Source: Gammaproteobacteria bacterium (GTDB lineage: Bacteria; Pseudomonadota; Gammaproteobacteria; Steroidobacterales; GCA-2729495). Taken from it: a stretch of DNA of 6,883 nt. The notes under the pieces were generated by a model. That model did no database searches, was not told where the DNA came from, and saw only the letters and a list, made by a program, of their open reading frames with translations. This document shows positions 1 through 5,589 of the stretch, in pieces. The position numbers and the translations under genes are program-made. The DNA lies in assembly GCA_023150055.1 (NCBI GenBank), contig JAKLLP010000113.1, positions 1 through 6,883 on the forward strand, given 5' to 3'. Position 1 is the stretch's first letter; each line of letters opens with the position of its first letter.

Positions 1-534
1 GAGAACGACGGCGCGGGCAACTTCACCCGCCATGCCATCGGCACCAACCAGGGTCCGAGCTTCGCCATCGTGCCCGTGCCGAACCTGCTTGGTGACGGCG
101 TGACCCGCTGGATCGCCAGCAATCACACCAACTTGAACATCACCAGCCCGCCGTTCTCGCTGTATCCGGCACCGGCCGTCTACGAGTTCACCCCGGGCGT
201 GGATCCGACCCAGCCCTGGGCCGTGCGCCAGTTGAGTGCGCCGGGCGACTTCCCGGTCACGGGCGGCCAGGGACAGGCCGCGCCGGGTGCCGTGGCCGCC
301 GGTCACCTCAACGACGACAACCGCCTCGATATCGCGGTTTCGGGTGATGGTTCACGGGCGGTGTACTGGATGGAGCAGCAGGAAGACGGCAGCTTCGTCA
401 CCCAGCAGCTCCCGAGCAGCGCCGGCTACGGCCAGGCCGGTGGCCCGGTCATCATGGATCTCAATCGCAGCGACAAGAACGAGATCATCTTCAGCAGCTT
501 CGACCAGAACGCGTTGTCGATCTGGAGTCGCTGA
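1..534 (+). CDS. FG-GAP/VCBS-repeat beta-propeller protein, 3' end only
   Basis: Frame 1 is open from the first base to a TGA at 532-534, giving the last 177 residues of a protein whose start lies outside the window. Two FG-GAP-like segments are visible: one around residues 101-110 (GHLNDDNRLD, then IAVSGD), which has the Asp/Asn-rich calcium-loop pattern of the family, and a second around residues 151-162 (IMDLNRSDKNEI). The protein ends three residues after a Trp-containing blade (LSIWSR). FG-GAP/VCBS repeats fold as blades of a beta-propeller and usually occur in exported or surface proteins. The composition here (Gly, Asn, Asp, Ser-rich, few Lys) agrees with export. No sorting signal or membrane segment follows the last blade. 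The substrate or ligand cannot be told from this fragment. The gene converges on dusB, and a palindromic hairpin lies between the two stop codons. Confidence 0.75.
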   Translation, partial: ENDGAGNFTRHAIGTNQGPSFAIVPVPNLLGDGVTRWIASNHTNLNITSPPFSLYPAPAVYEFTPGVDPTQPWAVRQLSAPGDFPVTGGQGQAAPGAVAAGHLNDDNRLDIAVSGDGSRAVYWMEQQEDGSFVTQQLPSSAGYGQAGGPVIMDLNRSDKNEIIFSSFDQNALSIWSR

Positions 535-558
535 AGCACCCCCAGGGGTGGCGTGAGG

Positions 559-590
559 AGGGGACGGTTCCCGGCAGGGAACCGTCCCCT
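559..590. repeat. Palindromic repeat copy 1 (perfect 14-bp stem, 4-nt loop)
   Basis: The left arm 559-572 (AGGGGACGGTTCCC) is the exact reverse complement of 577-590, with loop GGCA at 573-576. It fills the gap between the convergent FG-GAP gene (stop at 534) and dusB (stop at 596), only 5 nt from the dusB stop codon. Neither side has a run of T, so it is not a textbook intrinsic terminator, although it could still stall or protect transcripts from both sides. The same core occurs at 4911-4942 and 5590-5620. Confidence 0.9.
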
Positions 591-595
591 GCCTT

Positions 596-1594
596 TCAGG
601 CCCGCGCTGCGGCCGGCACCGGCGCAATTCCGGCTGCCGTGTCGGCAAAGAACGCTGCGGCCAGTCGCCGCTGACCGGCCGCGCTCACCGCGCGGTTCGC
701 AAGCGACCGGAATGCCTCGCCGCCTTCCCGGCCGCACGCATACCAGGCGAGATGCTTCCTCGCGATGCGAAGACCCATGTATTCACCGTAGAACGCGTGC
801 AGCGCATCGAGGTGGTCGAGCACGGTCTCGCCGATGGCCTCCCACGCCGGCGGGACGACCGGTCTGCCCGCCAGGTGTTGCACGATCTCGCGGAAGATCC
901 ACGGCCGGCCCTGCGCGGCCCGACCGATCATTACCGCATCGCAGTTCGTGTAAGACAGCACCTCGCGCGCCTTGTGAGGTGAGTCGATGTCGCCGTTGGC
1001 GATGACCGGGATGCCTACCGCGGCCTTTACGGCCGCCGCCGTGTCGTACTCGGCCCTACCGGTGAAGTGGTCCTCGCGCGTGCGCCCGTGCACGGTGAGT
1101 GCGGCGATGCCGGCCGATTTGGCGATGCGCGCGATCCGCAGCGCGTTGCGCTCCGCCCGCGAGTAGCCGCTGCGTATCTTGAGCGTTACCGGCACCGGCA
1201 CGGCCGCGACCACGGCGTCGAGAATGCGCCCGACGAGCGGCTCGTCGCGCAGCAGGGCGGAGCCGGCCGCGACATTGCAGACCTTTTTCGCCGGGCAGCC
1301 CATGTTGATGTCGATGATGTCGGCGCCGAGGGCGACGTTGTGGCGGGCGGCCTCGGCGAGTCGGCGCGGGTCGGAGCCGGCGATCTGCACGCAGACGGGT
1401 GCGGCCTCGCCCGCGAAGTCCATGCGCTGGCGGGACTTGCGCGTGCGCCAGAGGCTCGCGTCGGCGCTGGTCATCTCGGAGACGGCAAGCCCCGCGCCGA
1501 AGCGCCGGGCAAGGTCCCGGAACGGGCGGTCGCTCACCCCCGACATGGGGGCGAGCAGCACGGGCGGGTCGATGCGGTGGGGGCCGATTTGCAT
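596..1594 (-). CDS. dusB: tRNA-dihydrouridine synthase B
   Basis: This 332-residue FMN enzyme reduces specific uridines in the tRNA D-loop to dihydrouridine, using NADPH, in the cytoplasm. The family is clear from the N-terminal flavin-binding motif (LLAPMSGVSDRPFR, residues 13-26), the catalytic-Cys motif DINMGCPAKKV with Cys100 as general acid, LKIRSG (138-143), HGRTR (169-173), the phosphate-binding NGDI (200-203) and GRAAQGRPW (224-232). A helical C-terminal domain follows. The length matches DusB (about 320-340 residues), and GCPAKKVCN with GRAAQGRPWIF favours DusB over DusA or DusC. The ATG at 1592-1594 gives the expected N-terminus but has no Shine-Dalgarno sequence, and a TAGAAT element ends only 8 nt upstream. 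The usual gammaproteobacterial partner fis does not follow; a convergent FG-GAP gene does. The RTX-hydrolase gene lies 98 bp upstream on the same strand. Confidence 0.95.
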   Translation of the reverse strand: MQIGPHRIDPPVLLAPMSGVSDRPFRDLARRFGAGLAVSEMTSADASLWRTRKSRQRMDFAGEAAPVCVQIAGSDPRRLAEAARHNVALGADIIDINMGCPAKKVCNVAAGSALLRDEPLVGRILDAVVAAVPVPVTLKIRSGYSRAERNALRIARIAKSAGIAALTVHGRTREDHFTGRAEYDTAAAVKAAVGIPVIANGDIDSPHKAREVLSYTNCDAVMIGRAAQGRPWIFREIVQHLAGRPVVPPAWEAIGETVLDHLDALHAFYGEYMGLRIARKHLAWYACGREGGEAFRSLANRAVSAAGQRRLAAAFFADTAAGIAPVPAAARA

Positions 1595-1602
1595 GGGACG
1601 CG

Positions 1603-1608
1603 ATTCTA
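1603..1608 (-). promoter_or_regulatory. Candidate -10 element of dusB, 8 nt before the start codon
   Basis: On the - strand TAGAAT (5 of 6 to TATAAT) is followed by 8 nt and then the dusB ATG. Transcription starting at the usual distance would begin at or right next to the start codon. This fits the lack of a ribosome binding site and would give a leaderless or near-leaderless mRNA. No convincing -35 box is seen at 16-18 bp spacing, so this rests on the -10 match and its position alone. Confidence 0.4.
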
Positions 1609-1664
1609 ACCCCCGACGTTCACGAAGGCGGCAGCGAGCGCGGGCAGGTCGGCACCCTATGACA

Positions 1665-1692
1665 AGGACCGGTACCGGATTCCGACCCCCCC
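1665..1692. repeat. Imperfect palindrome in the RTX-hydrolase/dusB gap, possibly a decayed repeat
   Basis: A perfect 10-bp palindrome CCGGTACCGG (1669-1678) is extended by the right arm ATTCCGACCCC and, on the left, by GGA, which pairs only if two bases are skipped. Seven C follow (1686-1692), abutting the stop codon of the RTX-hydrolase gene at 1693. It resembles one intact and one eroded arm of a GGGGTCGG...CCGACCCC palindrome. The rest of this 98-bp gap holds only the candidate dusB -10 element. No T-tract terminator is visible. Confidence 0.3.
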
Positions 1693-3273
1693 TCAGGGCA
1701 GCGCGGGATTCGGTGCCGGCGGCACCAGCATGGGATCGAAGTAGTCGAGGGCGTCGATGGCGTCGAAGTCTATCCCGCTGGCGTCCTCGGCTGCGGCCGG
1801 AACCTTCCCTGCGAGCCAGTCGTAGACCGACGCCGCAAAATCCGTGCGGGCCTGCTCGGCGTCGAGATTATGCGCCGGCTGGCCGCGGTTGGGGTTCGCC
1901 GGGCCGCCGATGGGGTACAGCGTCTTGTAGGGCGGCTGGAAGTAGGTTACGTCCTTGCCCGCCGCCGAGAGCGTGGCGTAGAGCCGGTCCGACCAGGTGA
2001 CCGGCGTGACGGAATCGCCGTCGGCATGCACGATCAGGTACGGGACCTGCAGGTTGAGCGCTTCGCGTTCTACCACGGCAAGCGTGCCGGGCCCGTAGTA
2101 GCTCTGCAGTGAAAACGGCGTCACGGTGAGGAAAACCGAAAGCAGGTTGCCATTGCCGAGAATGATGCCTGCCGGAAAGTCGTACAACTGTTCGCCGCGG
2201 CCGGCGGCGATCTCCTGGTCGGCGACGGCGATGTCGCATTCGTAGAGTTGCGGCCCGCAGTTCAGGCCGGGGAACAGGTCTTCCTCGAAGGACGGCCCTG
2301 CGAGCGGCGCGGCCCGGGCGGCCTCGCGATTGTCGGCTTGGGTTCCCATGGTGACCACGGCGACCACGCGCGGGTCGTTCAGGTAGGGGCTGTTGCTGAC
2401 GTCGGCGCCGCAGTTGCGGAAAAAGGAGGGATAGATCGGCGCGAAAGACGTGCCCTTGCTGTGCCCGACGATCACCACGCCTTCGTAGCCCAGGGTGTCG
2501 ACGAGGAAGTCCACGCCGGACTTCAGGTCGCAAAGAGCCTCTGGAAACAGTGTGTTCCCGCCACCTTCGTTGGCGCCGTAGTCTGTGCTGTCGCGGCGGT
2601 TGAGAACCAGCGTCGTCATGCGGTGTCGTTCCATCCACCAGCCCAGCCAGCCGACGAGCCCGCGGTCGAAGCCGCCGAAAGCGCCGTGGGTAGCGAGCAC
2701 GGCGATCTTGCGGGTGCCATTGGCAGGCACGAACAGGGAGCCGTCGAGGGCGGTGATGGCCTGCCCCACGAAGGGCCCGGCAGCGGGTGTGAAGCTGCCG
2801 TCCCAGACCGGGAGGGCGACTTTCTTCACCAGCATGTCGATGTTGCTGCTCGTCTCGCAGTCCATCGCGCTGTCCACTCCGATGCCGCCGTCGCAGCTAT
2901 CGTTGCCGGCGATGCCGTTCATGGTGTCGTTACCGAGTCCGCCAACCAGCGTGTCGTTGCCCTCCATGCCGATGATGGAGTCGTCACCGCTGCCGCCGTA
3001 GAGATAATCCGGCCCCTTGCCGCCGAGGATCGTGTCGTTGCCCGGACCGCCGCACAGCGTGTCGGCACCGCTGGCACCGGTGAGGGTGTCGTTGCCCTCG
3101 AGGCCGACGATGACGTCTGGATACTTGGTGCCGGTGAGCACGTCGTTACCGGATGTCCCGACGATCGTCGCGGGCTTGCCGTTGCATGTTTCCACGGCGG
3201 ACGCGGGACTCGCCGTCAAGGCAGCCACTGCCGCAAGAGATACGCTGACGAAAGCCCGATGGTGGCGCTTCAT
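1693..3273 (-). CDS. Exported RTX-repeat protein with C-terminal alpha/beta hydrolase domain
   Basis: This protein of 526 residues begins with a Sec signal peptide (MKRHHR, a hydrophobic stretch, then SPASA, likely cleaved near residue 26). Residues 39-137 form eleven consecutive nonapeptides of the GGxGxDxxx calcium-binding RTX type. Residues about 186-490 look like an alpha/beta hydrolase: HG at 196-197 is a likely oxyanion region, GHSKG (270-274) is the nucleophile elbow with Ser272, HADGDSVTP (416-424) supplies the acid, probably Asp420, and PAHN supplies His468. A complete catalytic triad therefore appears present, which suggests an esterase, lipase or peptidase-like activity; the substrate is unknown. 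The tail (500-526) is acidic, then Pro-rich. Eight cysteines, four of them bracketing or lying in the RTX block, could form disulfides after export. The ATG at 3271-3273 has a good SD (GGGGAG, 6-nt spacing from its GGAG core). The start lies 33 bp after the PEP-CTERM gene, so co-transcription is likely. Confidence 0.85.
   Translation of the reverse strand: MKRHHRAFVSVSLAAVAALTASPASAVETCNGKPATIVGTSGNDVLTGTKYPDVIVGLEGNDTLTGASGADTLCGGPGNDTILGGKGPDYLYGGSGDDSIIGMEGNDTLVGGLGNDTMNGIAGNDSCDGGIGVDSAMDCETSSNIDMLVKKVALPVWDGSFTPAAGPFVGQAITALDGSLFVPANGTRKIAVLATHGAFGGFDRGLVGWLGWWMERHRMTTLVLNRRDSTDYGANEGGGNTLFPEALCDLKSGVDFLVDTLGYEGVVIVGHSKGTSFAPIYPSFFRNCGADVSNSPYLNDPRVVAVVTMGTQADNREAARAAPLAGPSFEEDLFPGLNCGPQLYECDIAVADQEIAAGRGEQLYDFPAGIILGNGNLLSVFLTVTPFSLQSYYGPGTLAVVEREALNLQVPYLIVHADGDSVTPVTWSDRLYATLSAAGKDVTYFQPPYKTLYPIGGPANPNRGQPAHNLDAEQARTDFAASVYDWLAGKVPAAAEDASGIDFDAIDALDYFDPMLVPPAPNPALP
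2863..3159 (-). repeat. Eleven in-frame 27-bp RTX repeats
   Basis: This is the coding DNA for residues 39-137 of the RTX-hydrolase. The protein divides exactly into eleven 9-residue units with no spacer, from GTSGNDVLT to GGIGVDSAM. The GNDT/GND core recurs in units 1, 3, 5, 8, 9 and 10. Units 2 (GTKYPDVIV) and 6 (GGKGPDYLY) depart most from consensus. At DNA level the units share words such as GTGTCGTTGCC (+ strand sense) but are well diverged, so this is an old protein repeat rather than a recent tandem expansion. In the RTX family such arrays bind calcium and fold as a parallel beta-roll. Confidence 0.85.
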
Positions 3274-3306
3274 GGGAGTCTCCCCGGGGCAGGCCCGGTT
3301 CGGGGG

Positions 3307-3953
3307 TCAGTCCGCGGCCCGCAGGCTGCGGGCGCGCATCAGCCCGGCGAGCAGCGGGAACCAGATCCAGATCATGGACGGGATGGGCACGGCGGCCACC
3401 AGCGACGCCGACGAGACGTCCGCTGCCCAGAACGACGTGCGGGAGTCCGTGTCCACATCGCAGAACTGCCCGGCGGCGCAGCCGAATAGCCGGACTGGCT
3501 GAAGCCATCGGCCCAGGTGGGACCGAGCGCGTGGTTGTCGAACTGGGTGATTGCGACGAGGTAGCTGCCCGCCGCCAGGCTGGTGGTCAGCAGCACGTCG
3601 AAACACTCGCTGGTGACCGGGTCGCTGTCGACGCCGCTGCACTCCGGCGTGGCATCGTCCTGGCTCATGAGCAGGTTGCCGGCGTCGTCAAACAGCGCCA
3701 GCGTCGGATCGAAGCCGCCCGCGGAGATGGCAGTCCCGGCGCCGTTGGTCCCGCCCGCGTAAGAGAAGGTTCGCAGCGTGACATTGTCGGCGGCCGACAG
3801 TGTGAAGGTGAACGTGGCGACGCTGTCGTCCTGCGCCAGATTGCCGGTCGCGGAGATCGTCGCCGCGTGCCCCGGCGCGGCCTGCAACGCGCAGCTCATT
3901 GCGGCGCAGAGGGCCCACCACCGGAATTTCGCCCTGGACAGGAGGTATCGCAT
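3307..3953 (-). pseudogene. DVUA0089-like exported protein with PEP-CTERM-type tail, frameshifted
   Basis: Read from the ATG at 3953, the protein has a signal peptide (MRYLLSRAKFRWW, hydrophobic core, APGHA) and then a body typical of DVUA0089-family proteins: QDDSVATFTF (41-50), VTLRTFSYAGGTNGAG (58-73), GGFDPTLALFDDAGNLL (79-95), LAAGSYLVAITQFDNHALG (126-144) and ADGFSQSGY (148-156). The expected continuation FGCAAGQFCDVD...RTSFW lies in the next frame and runs to a TGA at 3307-3309, ending with VPIPS, a hydrophobic helix and RARSLR. That is a VPxP variant of the exosortase-recognised PEP-CTERM signal. Restoring one base near 3485-3486 gives a 215-residue protein. As read, the upstream frame stops at 3372 with an unrelated Arg/Trp/Pro-rich tail and no sorting signal. 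The cause may be real decay or a sequencing/assembly indel; I see no slippery heptamer for programmed shifting. Function is unknown; members are exported. Confidence 0.8.
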
Positions 3954-3960
3954 TGCGCAG

Positions 3961-3966
3961 TCCCTC
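3961..3966 (-). promoter_or_regulatory. Ribosome binding site fixing the start of the PEP-CTERM gene
   Basis: On the - strand GAGGGA stands 7 nt before the ATG at 3951-3953. It selects this start over two in-frame upstream ATGs at 3968 and 4073, which would add a non-signal-like N-terminus of 5 or 40 residues ahead of the signal peptide. Confidence 0.6.
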
Positions 3967-4044
3967 ATCGCATTCCGGGCGCTGGCCGAGCCGGGGGTGA
4001 ATACCCGGTTGCAGTGCCGGCATGCTGTTGCTGTTATGCGTGCG

Positions 4045-4073
4045 ATCCTATACCACTGGTGCAGTCGACCCAA
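4045..4073 (-). promoter_or_regulatory. Weak candidate promoter for the PEP-CTERM/RTX-hydrolase pair
   Basis: On the - strand TTGGGT (4068-4073) and TAGGAT (4045-4050) are separated by 17 bp. Matches to the sigma-70 consensus are only 3/6 and 4/6. It is the best pair I found in the 164-bp gap between vapC and the PEP-CTERM gene. The gap otherwise holds a short CCGGG...CCCGG inverted repeat (3991-4008) and no clear terminator for vapBC. Confidence 0.25.
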
Positions 4074-4117
4074 TAGCCCGCCGAAAGGATTATGTCAGGC
4101 AGGGATCCGCCGGCACC

Positions 4118-4513
4118 TTATGACGTTGCAAGTCGCCGGGCGATTCCGGGAAATGCCTTCAGCAACTGCCGGTCGGCGGTGTACAGCTCCGTGCCGAGCG
4201 CCTCTGCCAGCACGGCGAACTCGCAGTCGTAGGCCGAGCAGCGGCTCCTCGCGGCCAGATGCAGCACCGCCAGCGAGTCCACCTCGTATTCGGCGCCGGC
4301 AAGCAGGTCTTCGGCCTCGCGCTGAATGGCACAGGCGTCGTCCAGGGCGAGATGCCGCTGCGCCACCTGACTGGCAAGAACGTTACGCAACTCGCTGCGC
4401 CAGAGCAGCGGCGCCGCCCACCGGGGCTCCCGCGCGAGGAGCGCCTCGGCAGCCGCCGTGAGCGGGCCGGGCAGATACAGGTAAGCGACGATGTTCGTGT
4501 CGACGACGATCAC
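4118..4513 (-). CDS. vapC: VapC-family PIN-domain ribonuclease toxin
   Basis: This 131-residue PIN-domain protein starts at a GTG (4511-4513) that overlaps the vapB stop codon by four bases (GTGA), so its translation is probably coupled to vapB; no separate strong SD is visible. The PIN acidic residues are all present: Asp5 in IVVDTN, Glu41 in WRSELRN, Asp96 in AYDCEF and Asp114 in YTADRQLL. These coordinate the divalent metal used for RNA cleavage. Family members cut tRNA or rRNA and are silenced by their VapB partner. The length is normal (about 130 residues) and no disruption is seen, so the toxin looks active. The RNA target cannot be inferred. A longer in-frame reading upstream merely overlaps vapB and is not the start. 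Confidence 0.92.
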   Translation of the reverse strand: MIVVDTNIVAYLYLPGPLTAAAEALLAREPRWAAPLLWRSELRNVLASQVAQRHLALDDACAIQREAEDLLAGAEYEVDSLAVLHLAARSRCSAYDCEFAVLAEALGTELYTADRQLLKAFPGIARRLATS

Positions 4514-4755
4514 GGCCGCCCGGCGCGTATGGCGCGGGAAATTTCGCGGCGGCTGACCGCCGGGCGCCGGATCGCTGCGCGCAGTTGCCGGGCGCGGGCC
4601 AAACGCTCCTCGGCGCTTATCCGCCGTGGCAGAAGGGCTCGCTCGAGGCAGGCGATGATCTCGCTGTTGATGCTGCGGTGCTGCGTCTGCGCGGCAAGCC
4701 GCAGCCGCTCGTATACCGCGTCGGGAATGTTCTTGACGGTTATGCTGGCTGGCAT
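4510..4755 (-). CDS. vapB: VapB/FitA-type ribbon-helix-helix antitoxin
   Basis: This protein of 81 residues has an N-terminal ribbon-helix-helix DNA-binding domain: the strand ITVKNIP (5-11), helix 1 (DAVYERLRLAAQTQ) and helix 2 (SINSEIIACLERAL, 28-41). The Arg-rich C-terminal part (about 42-81, with RRPAVSRREISRAIRAGRP) is the expected toxin-binding segment. It would neutralise VapC and, as dimers or as the VapBC complex, repress its own promoter. The start at 4755 is chosen because GGGGAG lies 5 nt upstream; an in-frame ATG 24 bases earlier lacks this and would precede the RHH strand with unrelated residues. The stop overlaps the vapC GTG by four bases. Confidence 0.9.
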   Translation of the reverse strand: MPASITVKNIPDAVYERLRLAAQTQHRSINSEIIACLERALLPRRISAEERLARARQLRAAIRRPAVSRREISRAIRAGRP

Positions 4756-4760
4756 GTGGG

Positions 4761-4766
4761 CTCCCC
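4761..4766 (-). promoter_or_regulatory. Ribosome binding site deciding the vapB start
   Basis: GGGGAG on the - strand, 5 nt before the ATG at 4753-4755. It supports the 81-residue antitoxin over the 89-residue reading from 4779. Confidence 0.7.
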
Positions 4767-4773
4767 GTGATGG

Positions 4774-4796
4774 AACCATTACGCAACCATTATGGT
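4774..4796 (-). promoter_or_regulatory. Probable VapBC operator
   Basis: AACCATTA occurs twice, at 4774-4781 and 4785-4792, 11 bp apart (about one helical turn). The second copy is part of a perfect ACCAT-T-ATGGT palindrome (4786-4796) that overlaps the predicted -10 element. Repeated or inverted half-sites at this position are what ribbon-helix-helix antitoxins bind when they autorepress. Binding itself is inference. Confidence 0.5.
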
Positions 4797-4817
4797 GGCC
4801 AATGGCGCTGCGGGCAA
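4789..4817 (-). promoter_or_regulatory. Predicted sigma-70 promoter of vapBC
   Basis: On the - strand the -35 TTGCCC (4812-4817, 4/6) and the -10 CATAAT (4789-4794, 5/6) are separated by exactly 17 bp. Transcription would begin near 4782, leaving a leader of about 26 nt before vapB. It is the best promoter match in the window and overlaps the operator-like palindrome. Confidence 0.6.
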
Positions 4818-4910
4818 TTCACCAATGTCACGATTTCGACGGGAAATGGCGCCGGCACGGACCGCCGCTTCGCCTGGTCGCGTGAATTGCGCCGCTTTGT
4901 TGGGATGAGG

Positions 4911-4942
4911 GGGGGCGGTTCCCTTTCGAGGGAACCGCCCCC
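4911..4942. repeat. Palindromic repeat copy 2 (perfect 14-bp stem, TTCG loop)
   Basis: The left arm 4911-4924 (GGGGGCGGTTCCCT) exactly matches the reverse complement of 4929-4942, with loop TTCG (4925-4928). Compared with copies 1 and 3, the A of GGACGG is G and the partner T is C, so pairing is kept. It lies in the 250-bp gap between the divergent vapB and lipocalin genes, where no transcript from a flanking gene needs a terminator. The lipocalin promoter must lie within or just downstream of it; TAACAT at 4957-4962 is a weak -10 candidate with no matching -35. Confidence 0.9.
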
Positions 4943-5005
4943 TGCCGGCTCCCTGCTAACATCACCCGGCAATCCAGTGCTGCCGCCCGTGCGAAGAGAG
5001 GTCGT

Positions 5006-5581
5006 ATGAACCGCTGCGATGACCGTGCGTTATCCACGCTTCTGCGCCGCTGCCTGCCGGCGCTGGTGTTGTTCCTGGCGGGTTGCGCGTCGACCGGCGT
5101 GGAACCCTTGAGCGGCATGGCACGGCCCGTGGACATCCCCCGGTTCATGGGTGACTGGTATGTGATCGGCTATATCCCGATCCATTTCCCGCCGTTTTTC
5201 TCCGAGAAAGACGCCTACAACGCCGTGGAGTCCTACCGGCTGGAGGACGACGGCACGATTGCCACCACTTACACCTTCCGCCGCGGCGGCTTCGACGGCC
5301 CGGAGAAGCGATTTACCCCCCGCGCGCGGACCGCCAATCCGCCGCTCAACAGCGAGTGGAAGATGAAGTTCTTCTGGTTTCTGCCCGCGTCGGACTTCCT
5401 GATCCTGTTCGTAGACGACGAATACGGGGCGACCATCATCGGCGTGCCGGATCGCAGTTACGTGTGGATCATGGCCCGGACACCCGCACCGGACGAGGCC
5501 GAGTACGAGGCGCTGCTCGGCCGCGCGGCAACGCTCGGTTACGACGTGTCGCAGATCGAGCGGGTGCCGCAGCGCTGGTGA
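5006..5581 (+). CDS. blc: Lipocalin-family outer-membrane-type lipoprotein
   Basis: This 191-residue lipoprotein has a signal sequence with the lipobox LAGC, lipid-modified at Cys27 (28th residue Ala, not Asp, so outer-membrane sorting is expected). The lipocalin signature follows: DIPRFMGDWYVIGYIP (43-58) contains the G-x-W motif (Gly49, Trp51). Further on are YNAVESYRLEDDGTI, a Phe/Trp-rich strand (WKMKFFWFLPASDFLILFVDDEY) and the family C-terminus SYVWIMARTP...ALGYDVSQIERVPQ, closely paralleling E. coli Blc (DYLWILSRTP...). Blc-type lipocalins bind fatty acids or lysophospholipids at the outer membrane and are linked to envelope stress; the ligand here is inferred from the family. The start has a good SD (AAGAGAGG, 4-nt spacing). 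Palindromic repeats lie on both sides, and prfC follows 93 bp downstream. Confidence 0.88.
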   Translation: MNRCDDRALSTLLRRCLPALVLFLAGCASTGVEPLSGMARPVDIPRFMGDWYVIGYIPIHFPPFFSEKDAYNAVESYRLEDDGTIATTYTFRRGGFDGPEKRFTPRARTANPPLNSEWKMKFFWFLPASDFLILFVDDEYGATIIGVPDRSYVWIMARTPAPDEAEYEALLGRAATLGYDVSQIERVPQRW

Positions 5582-5589
5582 GGCACGCA

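Noticed and set aside
559..590. Hairpin as a standard Rho-independent bidirectional terminator
   Set aside because: The stem is strong but no T-run follows on either strand, and the same palindrome occurs between divergent genes. A terminating effect is possible but is not the best primary call.
2863..3159. DNA-level tandem minisatellite
   Set aside because: The 27-bp periodicity is explained by RTX nonapeptides, and the units are too diverged for recent DNA duplication.
2248..3489. 413-codon open frame on the + strand
   Set aside because: It is the complement of the RTX-hydrolase gene; its Val/Ala/Asp-rich repeats are the mirror of the RTX codons, with no recognisable domain.
3480..3490. 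Programmed -1 ribosomal frameshifting in the PEP-CTERM-type gene
   Set aside because: No slippery heptamer and no evident downstream stimulatory hairpin at the junction; a one-base deletion or sequencing error is simpler.
4005..4025. Sigma-54-like promoter (GGCAC...TGCAA) upstream of the PEP-CTERM-type gene
   Set aside because: The two half-motifs are directly adjacent without the required spacer, so the -24/-12 geometry is wrong.
4118..4786. Longer vapC reading frame beginning at 4786
   Set aside because: The extra 91 residues overlap vapB in another frame and look like shadow sequence; the PIN domain begins exactly at the GTG overlapping the vapB stop.
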